Part shown: positions 1-8,934 of the stretch, piece by piece
How the letters are laid out: each line of letters opens with the position of its first letter
How positions within the stretch are numbered: position 1 is the stretch's first letter
NCBI GenBank assembly: GCA_910578825.1
Contig: CAJTSB010000010.1
Span: forward strand, 61,798-101,976
Reading direction: 5' to 3'
DNA: 40,179 bases
Source: an uncultured Lachnospiraceae bacterium
GTDB lineage: Bacteria > Bacillota > Clostridia > Lachnospirales > Lachnospiraceae
Notes under the pieces: model-generated
The model's input: the letters and a program-made list of their open reading frames with translations, nothing else
Database searches by the model: none
Told to the model about the DNA's origin: nothing
Translations under genes and position numbers: made by a program

Positions 1-402
1 CAGGAAATCAGATGGATTTTTAAAATAGACAAGAACAAACTGAAAAAAGGAGTTCCTTATGAAATTTGTTATATTATAAGTGTTCCTGGATTAGCCGCAT
101 TACAAAATGGAAGTTTGAAAAAAGAATTGCTGCATGACCCATCAGATGAAAAAAGTTCTTCCATTATGAATATAGACCACAAAATTCAGAAACTTAAATA
201 CACAATTTCCTTTGAGGACGGCGTATCTCTCGCAATACCACCAAAATGTAAACGTATCATTAGTGACCAAGATGATTTAAAAGAACTTGACATTCCGGGC
301 AAAGAGGATTATGATTTATTATATAGGAAATATACGTTTGAGATTGATAATCCTATATTTGGAAGTGCTATAAGAATTACATGGAAATATAATGTTATAT
401 AG
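1..402 (+). CDS. 3' end of an unrecognised gene (5' end outside window)
   Basis: The reading frame is open from the first base of the window to the TAG at 400-402, giving 133 residues with no convincing start, so the gene begins before the window. A TTG at 115 is in frame but has no ribosome site and lies inside continuous coding-like sequence. The visible part is soluble, rich in Lys, Ile and Asp, with short strand-like runs and no signal peptide or membrane segment. I do not recognise the family. It is followed 23 bases later by a tiny ORF with a strong ribosome site and then a terminator, so the two are probably co-transcribed. Confidence 0.6.
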   Translation, partial: QEIRWIFKIDKNKLKKGVPYEICYIISVPGLAALQNGSLKKELLHDPSDEKSSSIMNIDHKIQKLKYTISFEDGVSLAIPPKCKRIISDQDDLKELDIPGKEDYDLLYRKYTFEIDNPIFGSAIRITWKYNVI

Positions 403-425
403 TATATTCTAAGGAGGTTATAACT

Positions 426-500
426 ATGAGAAAACACACAGGAAGTAATGCCAAAATGACACAAATAAAATACAATCTTGAAAAAGATGGTGGAGACTGA
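426..500 (+). CDS. 24-residue mini-ORF with strong ribosome site
   Basis: ATG at 426 is preceded by AAGGAGGT at 411-418, a near-perfect Shine-Dalgarno at good spacing. The ORF runs 24 codons to TGA at 498-500 and ends 9 bases before a terminator stem. The peptide starts MRKHTGSNAK and ends EKDGGD. It is charged, with no hydrophobic stretch, so a leader or membrane peptide is unlikely. Translation is supported only by the ribosome site and position; no function can be named. Confidence 0.45.
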   Translation: MRKHTGSNAKMTQIKYNLEKDGGD

Positions 501-509
501 AAACATTTT

Positions 510-540
510 AAGAGCAGGACGCAACGTCCTGCTCTTTTAC
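510..540 (+). terminator. Rho-independent terminator
   Basis: An 11-bp perfect stem (510-520 with 526-536), five-base loop GCAAC, then T-rich sequence. It closes the transcript of the partial gene and the mini-ORF. The stretch 541-703 after it holds nothing I can recognise. Confidence 0.85.
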
Positions 541-703
541 TTTCCTGTTATCCTGCATATCGCAGCGCACCAATCGGTTTCTAATTTTTCATGACCACGC
601 TCATCGTCTCCCCATCACATTCCCATGACCTTTCTATCCCCAATTTCCACATCAAACTTTTCTGTAACTTATCATTCAATTACATTTCTTTTGTAACAGA
701 TTC

Positions 704-1615
704 TCATTTACGTTTCACATAATCAGAATAAATATACCCCTCCTTATCTTCTACGCGTATATGCGACCACGTGCCGGAGGTACCCAGCACATCAAAAAGA
801 TTTCCTTTGTTGAGATAGCGTACTACATTATCCCCAAAATCCGGCGTTGCACGTACACGTACGCCATCTGCGGTACATTCAGCGACATATAATGATTTCT
901 GCCCCCCATCAATAGAAATATACTTTGCCGCACTGTATCCTGTGTGTCCATTATACCTTACTTTATGCCACTCCTCGCCCTGCTCTATGATTTCTACTTT
1001 TGCTCCCTGCGGAATCGAGCCGGTTTTTTTACCATTTGGCGTTTCTCTGATATTAAGCGGATCGTCCTGGGTGATCACAGTTCCGCGCAAACCATCCCCC
1101 GGCTGCTCGTCTGGATCATCCGTGACTTTCCCTGTAATCTGCGTTTTAAAATCCTCCCATAAAGACGGATCATCCATCATCCTTCTCGGGCAGTATTTTC
1201 CCTTGACATCATAATGCCGAATGACCCGCTTTGCTGAAATTCCCGTTTCCTCAATCAGGTATTTCACCAGCTCAATAGCATTCTGGCGCGCCTTACTATA
1301 ATCCCCATCGCTGTTTACGCAGATTTCAACATTGATGGTATTCCGGTTTGTAGCATCTTTGACAGAATGCTCCTCGTTGTATTCATTTCCTATAGACCAG
1401 GTACCGTCCGTATGGGCTGCCGCCTGATATACGCCATCCGCACCCGCATAATAATGCACGGATATACTCAAATGCCCTGCCGCCTGTGCCTCGGCATGCC
1501 TTCTCGCTCCGGCTCCTTCTGCAAAATTATCCGTCTCATGAATGACGATATACTTTGGCTCATTCTGCCCGGTATATGTGTTTTCTGTCGAAATAAATTC
1601 TCTGTTGATATTCAT
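704..1615 (-). CDS. N-acetylmuramoyl-L-alanine amidase with SH3 repeats
   Basis: Amidase_2 fold in the first ~165 residues with the expected zinc ligands: His in VIHETDN, then His and Cys in the HYDVKGKYCP segment. Two SH3-type cell-wall-binding repeats follow (around residues 175-235 and 240-303), the first with the LNIRETPNGKKTGSI signature. The enzyme cleaves the amide bond between muramic acid and the stem peptide of peptidoglycan. I chose the ATG at 1615 because GAGGAG lies seven bases upstream; an ATG six codons earlier lacks a ribosome site. There is no signal peptide, as in phage endolysins, but no holin or phage gene is nearby, so this is a prophage relic or a domesticated lysin. 303 residues. 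Confidence 0.9.
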   Translation of the reverse strand: MNINREFISTENTYTGQNEPKYIVIHETDNFAEGAGARRHAEAQAAGHLSISVHYYAGADGVYQAAAHTDGTWSIGNEYNEEHSVKDATNRNTINVEICVNSDGDYSKARQNAIELVKYLIEETGISAKRVIRHYDVKGKYCPRRMMDDPSLWEDFKTQITGKVTDDPDEQPGDGLRGTVITQDDPLNIRETPNGKKTGSIPQGAKVEIIEQGEEWHKVRYNGHTGYSAAKYISIDGGQKSLYVAECTADGVRVRATPDFGDNVVRYLNKGNLFDVLGTSGTWSHIRVEDKEGYIYSDYVKRK

Positions 1616-1710
1616 ATAAAATTCTCCTCTCATTCCTGGTTCTACTTCTGCAATATACTTTTTCTAAAATATCATATGCTTCAGACAGATACCTGACAGA
1701 CTTTTTGCAT

Positions 1711-1755
1711 AAAAAAGACTGATGATGCAACGCGTCTTTTTTGCACAATCAGTCC
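1711..1755 (-). terminator. Terminator after the membrane-protein gene
   Basis: On the minus strand GACTGAT (1754-1748) pairs with ATCAGTC (1723-1717) and is followed by six T (1716-1711). It lies 70 bases downstream of the gene ending at 1825 and just upstream of the amidase, separating the two transcripts. Confidence 0.65.
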
Positions 1756-1824
1756 TTTTTAAAAATATCTGCCAAAACCAGAAAGGTTCTGTAAAATTTC
1801 CAAATCTCATCCGAACAGAAAACT

Positions 1825-2253
1825 CTATCCCCTGTCCGTCCCCAAATTCAAACTCCTTATCCCCCGCAGAGATATAACCGCACCAAGGTAAATAAGCGTT
1901 CCCACAATCATAAGCAAAAGTCTGCCATATATAACGCCTGACACGATGCCAATCACAATCTCCAGGAGATGAATCCCTGCACTTGCCTCATACATACAGA
2001 CCGCAATTGCCGTTTCCAGAACCAGTATCACACATACTACCGCCACCGGTAACCGAAACGCAAACATACAGATCAGAACTGCCGCCAGAAATCCCACCGC
2101 ATACAATGACAGAATTCCATAAAAACTCTGTCTCTTACTTTTCTCCTGCTCTTCCTGTCTCAATTTTTGCTTGCGCGTATCATTTATCTTAAATTCAGCA
2201 ATCTCTACGATCTCCAGATCCTCTTCTTTCGTAACAGATTTTTCATCCTTCAT
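1825..2253 (-). CDS. small membrane protein of unknown function
   Basis: 142 residues from ATG 2253, with GGAGG five bases upstream; an upstream TTG at 2274 is poorer. The N-terminal ~45 residues are charged and cytoplasmic-looking. Three or four hydrophobic segments follow (about residues 48-65, 68-88, 93-110 and 113-130), then a short charged tail. No enzymatic motif is visible. It is a single gene between tRNA-Thr and the amidase with its own terminator. The family is not recognised. Confidence 0.7.
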   Translation of the reverse strand: MKDEKSVTKEEDLEIVEIAEFKINDTRKQKLRQEEQEKSKRQSFYGILSLYAVGFLAAVLICMFAFRLPVAVVCVILVLETAIAVCMYEASAGIHLLEIVIGIVSGVIYGRLLLMIVGTLIYLGAVISLRGIRSLNLGTDRG

Positions 2254-2302
2254 GTAAACCTCCAAATATAACATTCTAATTATTTATAATTTACTCTATG
2301 GC

Positions 2303-2339
2303 AAAAAGCACCTTCCCACCAATCCGTGAAAAGGTACTT
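2303..2339 (-). terminator. Likely tRNA-Thr terminator
   Basis: On the minus strand AAGTACCTT pairs with AAGGTGCTT (one G-T pair) and is followed by a short T run, eight bases after the tRNA 3' end. Confidence 0.55.
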
Positions 2340-2346
2340 CCCATGC

Positions 2347-2419
2347 AGCCAAAGAAGGGACTCGAACCCTCGACCTACGCATTACGAATGCGACGCGCTA
2401 CCAACTGCGCCACTTTGGC
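2347..2419 (-). tRNA. tRNA-Thr (anticodon CGU)
   Basis: On the minus strand the acceptor arms GCCAAAG / CTTTGGC pair fully. The D-arm has GCGCAGTTGGTAGCGC, the anticodon loop is TTCGTAA (anticodon CGT, reading ACG), and the T-arm contains GGTTCGAGTCC. The discriminator base is T. The CCA end is not encoded (GCA follows). 73 bases. Confidence 0.95.
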
Positions 2420-2551
2420 ATATCTGTTATATTATTATCAAATCCTTGTCTATTATACACATTCTTTTCTGATTTTGCAAGCCTTTTTTTCAATTCAGCA
2501 CCAATTTTGTAAAATCGGCGAAATTTCCCCCATTCCCTGTTCTTTCGACCA

Positions 2552-2591
2552 GAAAAATCAGGGAAAATCATGCCCGCATGATTTTCCCTGA
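2552..2591 (-). terminator. Strong terminator of the GH43/LamG operon
   Basis: A perfect 16-bp stem (2558-2573 with 2576-2591) with a two-base gap is followed on the minus strand by TTTTTC. It lies 36 bases downstream of the GH43-like gene. The long stem may also slow plus-strand transcription, although plus lacks a good T run. Confidence 0.85.
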
Positions 2592-2627
2592 CTCTTTGTT
2601 AGAAAGATATTAAATCTTATCTGGCTG

Positions 2628-5261
2628 CTATTTTACTTTTACCGTAAAGGTCGCTTTTGCCTTGCTGTTACTTCCTGCCGTAACTGTAATCTTAGCCGTT
2701 CCCTTCTTCTTAGCCGTAACTTTTCCGGTACTGGAAACAGATGCGATCTTTGGCTTATTGGATTTATACTTGAATGTCGAGCAGACCGTGTTCTTTGGAA
2801 CGCTGGCTTTAATCTGGAACGTCTTTTTACGGTTCAGGCTCACACTCTTCTTCTTCAGAGTAACCTTGGAAGGAACGGTCTTTACCGTCACAGTACAGGC
2901 TGCCTTTGCGCCACCCACAGCCGTTGCCGTAATAGTTGCTGTTCCTGCACTCTTCGCTGTTACGGTTCCATTTACTACGGATGCAACCTTCGGATTACTG
3001 CTGATCCAGGTAATTGCTTTCGGCGCGTCTTCCACATCCAGGTCAGCAGTCAAAGTCTCCTTCACCTGCAAACCTTCCACTGCTTTCGTGCAGAGCGTCA
3101 GACTCGTCTCGCTTAAATCAACGGCGTCTGCGTACATCTGCGGTATCTGAACCAGTTTATTTGCCAGAAGTTTATCTGCACGTACCGTCAGACTGTCCAT
3201 CTCCGTGGAATCTGTAAAGTCTTTGCGTTTTGCCAGCTCTTTTGCTTTCGTGGCAAGGTTCTTCATCTGAGCCTTCACGCCTGCGCTGTATTCATTGCCT
3301 GCCACCGCTGCCTCCAACTTCTCTGCCAGAGCGTCCATCGGTCTTGCATCAATCGTAATCGGCTTAATCTCATGGTAATTGCCCTTTGCTGCAGCATTCA
3401 TTCCTGTCATCTTGCTCTGGTCATTGTAATACTCAATCAATGTATTGTACTCTTTAACCGTAATTGGAATCATGCCGCCGTGAGTTCCGATATCACCATC
3501 GGTACGTCCATAAGTCCCTTTGGGCATCTTCTCCACGCTATCTGGTTTCGATAAATCTGTGGTAACAAACGGCTCATAGCGAATATTCATATCTCCGTAA
3601 TTATCAATCATAATACACCATTCGTCACGATCGATAAACTTGAACATTGTAGCGCCTTCTTCATACAAGCCAACAATACCGCCTTGCGTCGTGTCCTTAT
3701 CTAACACCTTCTGGTCAATCTTGGTAAAATGGTTGCCCACAGATTCCTTTGCGAACCAGTTATAAATAATTTCCGCTTTCCCTAACGCATTCTTATTAAA
3801 TGCAGGTTTCAACTTCGCCAAATCTTCTACACTGGCATATGTTTCTCCATCTTGCTCATATATGTATGGCGTAATTCTAATCGGCTGTGTCTCATCATAG
3901 TTGACATTTGGATCTAATACCGTATCAGCGCTCATCAACTGAATTCCCAGAAGAGCTTTTCTATTATGCGTACGTGTCTCATCTTTCACTACACGATATA
4001 ACTTGCCGTAAGGATTCGTGATATTTCCATTCTCATCCTTGTCTGCCACCCAGAGCTGGGAGGTATCAATGTTGCCATAACCATCGTTATCATCTGCGCC
4101 TCCCATATCAATATATTTCTTGTAGAACGCTTCCTGCTCATAGAGTTTGGTCGGACCAAAATTCACAAAATCTTTGGTCTCACAGCAATACAGACGGTTT
4201 CTGGCTGTGCCGTCCGCCTTCACACGTCCAGACCAGTACATAAGATAATTGTCCTTCTCCGGATTATAGATTGCCTCCGGCGCCCATGACATTGCAGCCT
4301 CTATCTGTGAACCCACATCAACGTAACGCCTCGTCCAGTGTACCCAGTCTTCCGTCTCCCATACAAACAGACTCGGACTTCCGATTCCTACCTGAGATGT
4401 CTTTCCCCAGTCTCCGAGCTTGTTCGTCGCTTTCACTCCACCATACTGGGTGGAATGCGTATTTAAATCTGTGGCAAGCAGCCATACCTTGTTGGAATCA
4501 CTGCCGTCTTTTCTGGATCCGCGAATCAGATAGGGATCGCGTACTCCCTGATCCCTTCCCTCAAAGGGGAACAATACGGAAGCGTCTCCGGTAACCGTAT
4601 CCTTAATGCCTTCCTCATCCAAATCTGTCTCATAATTGACACTTTTACTGCTCATACCGCCGCATCTTTCAATGTTGCCAATATAATCCTCGCCGGTCAG
4701 GAATGCCGGCTGGCAGCCGTTTAATGCCGTCCAGTTCAACCCGTCCTCACTGAGGAAGAAATGAATCTGCTGCACGTCATATTCCTGATTTTTAGGTAGG
4801 CCTTTCGGCACTGAAAAGCACACATATACGTATCCCGCATACGAATCCTCGGACAATCCCTCGCGAATGGTAAGCGGATAGTTCTTTGTAATGGTTGTGC
4901 CGTCTGCCGTCACCTTGGCTGTCAGGTTGAACTTATAATCTCCTTCACCTGCATAAGGTCTTGTAACTTTTAAGATATTGCCTTCTACGACAGCCTTGCC
5001 ATGTGTTTCCTTACCGGACTGGCTGTCACTGACACTGTATGCAATCGTTGCGCCTTCCAATCCGGTTACAGATGCGGGAAGAGTCAGGTCTTCCGTCAAC
5101 AGCTTGTTAATCTCAGACTCTTCTATCACCAGTCCATTTTGAACTGCCTCTTCGATATTTCCTGCCGCCTGAACGCGCAGCCCCTCCGCGGGAAATGCAC
5201 CCACGGTAAGGCTCGCGGTAAGGCATACGGCAGATACTATATTTAATATCTTTTTCTTCAT
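2628..5261 (-). CDS. secreted GH43-like glycoside hydrolase with Big_2 domains
   Basis: 877 residues. A signal peptide covers ~1-33 (cleavage after VQAA). An atypical Ig-like domain spans ~35-135. A five-bladed propeller of the GH43 (arabinofuranosidase/xylosidase) type spans ~145-635. Candidate catalytic residues sit in RDPY (D242), WAPE (326-329) and YEEG (E534/E535), with a GTHGG loop at 592-596. A helical segment covers ~640-700, and two Big_2 Ig-like domains (~715-795, ~796-877) carry the TGKVTAKKKGTAKITV type signature. ATG 5261 follows GGAGG at five bases. It is the second gene of an operon, 26 bases after the LamG protein. No sortase motif is visible, so it is probably released or held non-covalently. 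Family is fairly sure; the glycan is unknown. Confidence 0.8.
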   Translation of the reverse strand: MKKKILNIVSAVCLTASLTVGAFPAEGLRVQAAGNIEEAVQNGLVIEESEINKLLTEDLTLPASVTGLEGATIAYSVSDSQSGKETHGKAVVEGNILKVTRPYAGEGDYKFNLTAKVTADGTTITKNYPLTIREGLSEDSYAGYVYVCFSVPKGLPKNQEYDVQQIHFFLSEDGLNWTALNGCQPAFLTGEDYIGNIERCGGMSSKSVNYETDLDEEGIKDTVTGDASVLFPFEGRDQGVRDPYLIRGSRKDGSDSNKVWLLATDLNTHSTQYGGVKATNKLGDWGKTSQVGIGSPSLFVWETEDWVHWTRRYVDVGSQIEAAMSWAPEAIYNPEKDNYLMYWSGRVKADGTARNRLYCCETKDFVNFGPTKLYEQEAFYKKYIDMGGADDNDGYGNIDTSQLWVADKDENGNITNPYGKLYRVVKDETRTHNRKALLGIQLMSADTVLDPNVNYDETQPIRITPYIYEQDGETYASVEDLAKLKPAFNKNALGKAEIIYNWFAKESVGNHFTKIDQKVLDKDTTQGGIVGLYEEGATMFKFIDRDEWCIMIDNYGDMNIRYEPFVTTDLSKPDSVEKMPKGTYGRTDGDIGTHGGMIPITVKEYNTLIEYYNDQSKMTGMNAAAKGNYHEIKPITIDARPMDALAEKLEAAVAGNEYSAGVKAQMKNLATKAKELAKRKDFTDSTEMDSLTVRADKLLANKLVQIPQMYADAVDLSETSLTLCTKAVEGLQVKETLTADLDVEDAPKAITWISSNPKVASVVNGTVTAKSAGTATITATAVGGAKAACTVTVKTVPSKVTLKKKSVSLNRKKTFQIKASVPKNTVCSTFKYKSNKPKIASVSSTGKVTAKKKGTAKITVTAGSNSKAKATFTVKVK

Positions 5262-5287
5262 ATTTGCCTCCTGCTATCTTGCGCCTG

Positions 5288-8200
5288 CTATTTAATCTTA
5301 ATTTTCTTTGTGATGGTAACACCGTTTACTTTAGCAGTAACTGTCACGGTTCCCTTCTTTTTCTTTGCCGTCAGCTTGCCTTTGGAAGTAATCTTCGCCA
5401 GTTTCTTTCCCTTCTTATCCAAAGACCATTTTACCTTGCCGGAAAGACCTTTTACTTTCAGGGTAATGGATTTCTTTCTCTTGAGGCTGCTCTTTCCGCT
5501 AATCTCGCCAACATTATAAGTAAACCGTTTTATGACCTGTTTGCCTGCACAGGAAACTTTAACCGTTACCTTTCCGGTTCCGGACTTCTTGGCTGTCACA
5601 ACGCCGTTTTTCGCATTGACGCTCACTGCTCCGGTTGCTGTATAGCTTACGGTGCTTCCCAACGCTTTCATCGTTACAGTCGGCGTAACCGTAATCTTCG
5701 CCGTCTTTCCTTTTGCAAGTTTCGTCTTATCTGTCGATATTGCAGTTCTTGTAACGTCAAGATTTACCTTCACCAGCGTCTGGTATTCCATCTCAAATCC
5801 ATCATAAACTGCCTTCACCTTCGTGGTAATTCTGGCATAGCCGATTCTCTTTCCGGCAGTTACAAGTCCGTTGGCATTCACGGATGCAATATTCGGATGA
5901 CTGGACTCATAGGTAATCGTAACGTCTTCATTCAATTTCAAGGTATTCGGAAGACGGAACACCGTTGCCGATTTCAATGGCTCAAGCGTGATATTCTTAT
6001 TCCAGCAGCTATCAGTAATCTTACTAAACGGATCGCGGTCACCTTTCGCGCCTACTAATTTTCCTATCTCTCGCGTAAGTTTTGTTTCCGCACTGTCAAT
6101 TCTTGTCTGTCCTTTGACATCCTGCGACTGTGCCTCCTGAAGAGCCGCTTTCAGTTTTGCAATGGAATCTGGCGTGTAGTCCTGCGCATTGGCAATTTTT
6201 TCTTGCGCTGTCGCAATCGCCGTTTCCAAAGCTGCCCTGTCTGCCTTCAATACTTTGACCGCAAAATCTTTCGTTGCCGTCATAGCGCCGGACGTCACGG
6301 TTGCTGTCAACACAACGTCTTTATCTGCTGTTTCGTCGTTGTATACTTTGCCGTCCGTTGCGATGAGTCCCTCCGGATTCGAACTCCATGTTACCGGATT
6401 CTCCTCAAAGGTATCCGGCAGGGATGCCAGATCATATTTTATCTCATTGACAGATGGATTCTTATTGCCAAGGTTTTCCGCCGTAAGCTCCATGCCGTTT
6501 ACTTTTTCCTGGAACGCCTGTTTTACATCATCTCCCTGAATCTGTTCTGCACTCAGGGCAGCGTTATATATCTTAAAGGAAGACAGTTTACCCTGGAAGA
6601 GTCCGTCTGCTGTATAGAGTGATTTTCCGATATAGCCCAAAACCGTTTCCGTGGTATTTGCATCAATGATGTCCGTCTGCATGCTGTAACCGGAATCTAT
6701 ACAGTATTCACCGGAATCTCCTTTTATCTGAACTCCATCCATATAAAGCGTCACTTTTCCTTCGTCAAATACCATATCCAGAGTATGGAAAATGTCATTT
6801 CCCGGCTGTTTTGACGTTGTAAACAATTTTTCCGTAACATCATTCTTAATTCCGCTTCGTATGATATTCGTATTGCCGAAATTCGGAGAGAGGAACAGAT
6901 AATTGCTTGTTTTTCCCACGTTTGCGCCAAGACAGAACAGCCATGCATTGCCTCCACAGGATGCGCTCTTGGCAAACCTGGTCTCGATTGTAAATTTCTC
7001 AACGTCGTCAAGGCTGGAAACAATACCTTTCGGCAGTTCCAGATATGTATTTGCACCGAGAGTCATAATGTCCTCTCCGTTCTGTGTCGTAAAGGAATAG
7101 TTCGTTCCCTTGATGGTTGCGTCATTGTTATGGTTGGAAATATCAATCAGGCTGCCGTTATCAGCCGCAGACAAATCGTATTCTACCGCTACTGTTTCGT
7201 CCACCTGGGTACTGAGCACCCTTACATATGTATCCGCCGTCTTCGTTACCATGCCTTCACCCGCGCCACAGGTTACCGTCGTTGTGACCACGGTTCTTCC
7301 TGTCGCTACACCTGTCACGAGTCCGGTATTATTCACGGTCGCAATGCCGGCAGCCGCTCCTGCTTTGAGCGCATAACTTATCGTCACATCGCTTGCCTTA
7401 ATTTCTTCAGGCAGCGTTACGTCTATCTGCGCCGTGCCGGTACCTGTAATCTTCAGGTTGGGCGTTACGGTAATCCCCTTCTCATCCAGAATTTCTGCCG
7501 CACTCTTAACCCATACATCGGTAATTCCTGTTCTGGTCGTCTGCCCTGCCGTTACGGATGTGACTATCTGTGCTTTTCCGGCAGTTTTCGCAGTAACCTT
7601 ACCGGTATTGTCTACAGACGCTACCGCATCATCGGGCGAAACGGCATAACTTATCGTTACATCTTCCTGCGTAAGTCCGGTTGGAAGATCCACTTCAACC
7701 TGTCCTGTACCACCTATCGCGCAAGTAATGTTTTTCGACACATTAATAGACTCTGTTTCCTGCAAAATTTCCTCCGGCGTTGCCATGACCGTCACATTCA
7801 TCTTCGCAGTCTTGGACACCGTGCCGATCGCCGCGGTCGCAGTAATCTCTGCCGTACCCTTTTTCACGCCGGTCACAACGCCAGTGTTTGCATCTACCGT
7901 AGCGACGTCTGTATTGGACGATGCATAGGAAACGGTCAATCCTTCTGCTCCTGCCACGCCAGATGGAAGTACCGCCTCAACTTTCATGCTCTTTCCTGCT
8001 AACAGAGTACCGTCTTCCGGAGAAACCGTAATACCCTTTGCCTCAAGAATCTTATCGGGAGCGCGCTTGTCCGTGACAGCGCCTGTTTCAAATAATTCCA
8101 TTACCTCCGTATCGTTTAAGGCTACGTCGTAGATGCTGATGTCATCGTATTTAATCCAGGTATCACCGCCGCCAATCTGCTGTGCTCCAATCAGGATGCT

Positions 8201-8821
8201 GCCATCCCCGGTAAGCAGTGAGCCGCCTTCTACGGTAGTCTCCGCTTTCTTCTCACCTTCCAGATAAACCGTTACCGTATCACCGGACTGGGTAATCGTA
8301 AGCATACGCCAGGTGTTGGCCCAATATGCGCCGGCTGTTACTCCCATAATGTCGCCTTCTACTTTTTGTGTGCCAGAATACAAGTATGTTTGTCTGTCGT
8401 TCTTTCCATCTTCAGCTTTTAAGGTAACATACCGTTCCGCTGTTCCAAGTGATATAAACGGAAACTTCTTACCATCCTTTGCATTGAGCGTATTGTACTG
8501 ATTCCATGTCCACAGAGAAACCGTATAATCCGTAAGGTTCTTCTGCGGAAGTTTCAGACAATGAGCAGGATCTACTGCTGTGCTGAACGCCTTGCCGCTC
8601 TCATGCCCTCCATCTGCTACATTAAAGTCACCGGTATACTCTTCAAGACTGCCTGTAATCTTCTGGATATCCTGATAATTACCCTCCGTCTCGAAATCAT
8701 ATTTTGCCAACGGTTCCAGTTTCCCGGCGGCTGCATCTGCGGTAGTCGTATTTCCCGTAAAAACGGTCGTAACTACCATTGCGCAAGCAAGTATTTTGCT
8801 CACAATTTTCTTATACTTCAT
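5288..8821 (-). CDS. large secreted LamG / Big_2 / FIVAR surface protein
   Basis: 1177 residues from ATG 8821, with AAGGAG six bases upstream; an upstream TTG at 8842 is rejected. A signal peptide (~1-31) is followed by a concanavalin/LamG-like domain (~40-245), three Big_2 repeats (~262-345, 350-435, 440-535), a second LamG-like domain (~545-750), an atypical Ig-like domain (~765-850), a FIVAR-like helical pair (~855-925) and three Ig-like repeats ending in a Lys-rich tail. No catalytic module is recognisable. LamG domains usually bind glycans or close on an enzyme active site, so a carbohydrate-binding partner for the downstream GH43-like enzyme is inferred. No LPXTG or membrane anchor. Confidence 0.75.
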   Translation of the reverse strand: MKYKKIVSKILACAMVVTTVFTGNTTTADAAAGKLEPLAKYDFETEGNYQDIQKITGSLEEYTGDFNVADGGHESGKAFSTAVDPAHCLKLPQKNLTDYTVSLWTWNQYNTLNAKDGKKFPFISLGTAERYVTLKAEDGKNDRQTYLYSGTQKVEGDIMGVTAGAYWANTWRMLTITQSGDTVTVYLEGEKKAETTVEGGSLLTGDGSILIGAQQIGGGDTWIKYDDISIYDVALNDTEVMELFETGAVTDKRAPDKILEAKGITVSPEDGTLLAGKSMKVEAVLPSGVAGAEGLTVSYASSNTDVATVDANTGVVTGVKKGTAEITATAAIGTVSKTAKMNVTVMATPEEILQETESINVSKNITCAIGGTGQVEVDLPTGLTQEDVTISYAVSPDDAVASVDNTGKVTAKTAGKAQIVTSVTAGQTTRTGITDVWVKSAAEILDEKGITVTPNLKITGTGTAQIDVTLPEEIKASDVTISYALKAGAAAGIATVNNTGLVTGVATGRTVVTTTVTCGAGEGMVTKTADTYVRVLSTQVDETVAVEYDLSAADNGSLIDISNHNNDATIKGTNYSFTTQNGEDIMTLGANTYLELPKGIVSSLDDVEKFTIETRFAKSASCGGNAWLFCLGANVGKTSNYLFLSPNFGNTNIIRSGIKNDVTEKLFTTSKQPGNDIFHTLDMVFDEGKVTLYMDGVQIKGDSGEYCIDSGYSMQTDIIDANTTETVLGYIGKSLYTADGLFQGKLSSFKIYNAALSAEQIQGDDVKQAFQEKVNGMELTAENLGNKNPSVNEIKYDLASLPDTFEENPVTWSSNPEGLIATDGKVYNDETADKDVVLTATVTSGAMTATKDFAVKVLKADRAALETAIATAQEKIANAQDYTPDSIAKLKAALQEAQSQDVKGQTRIDSAETKLTREIGKLVGAKGDRDPFSKITDSCWNKNITLEPLKSATVFRLPNTLKLNEDVTITYESSHPNIASVNANGLVTAGKRIGYARITTKVKAVYDGFEMEYQTLVKVNLDVTRTAISTDKTKLAKGKTAKITVTPTVTMKALGSTVSYTATGAVSVNAKNGVVTAKKSGTGKVTVKVSCAGKQVIKRFTYNVGEISGKSSLKRKKSITLKVKGLSGKVKWSLDKKGKKLAKITSKGKLTAKKKKGTVTVTAKVNGVTITKKIKIK

Positions 8822-8826
8822 CTTTT

Positions 8827-8891
8827 TCTCCTTTCTTCGCAAGATTCCCTGACTTTTTACCCTCCTTCTCCTTTCTTCACAGGATTTCCTG
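8827..8891. repeat. imperfect 25-bp tandem repeat, 40-bp period, each copy with a ribosome-site-like sequence
   Basis: 8827-8851 and 8867-8891 match at 22 of 25 positions. On the minus strand each copy contains GAAGAAAGGAGAA; the nearer copy serves the ATG at 8821. The distal copy is followed by no good start in frame. Confidence 0.6.
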
Positions 8892-8934
8892 CTGGTTTCA
8901 TATTTGATGGCATAATGCCAAAAGTTAAACTGTT

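Noticed and set aside
704..1615. Prophage based on the endolysin-like amidase
   Set aside because: No phage structural, holin, integrase or packaging genes are nearby; a single lysin gene is not enough.
7130..8002. 290-codon plus-strand frame
   Set aside because: Antisense shadow of the Big_2/LamG gene; composition follows the repeat-rich opposite strand and no start signal exists. The same holds for 5264-6058 and 2662-3150.
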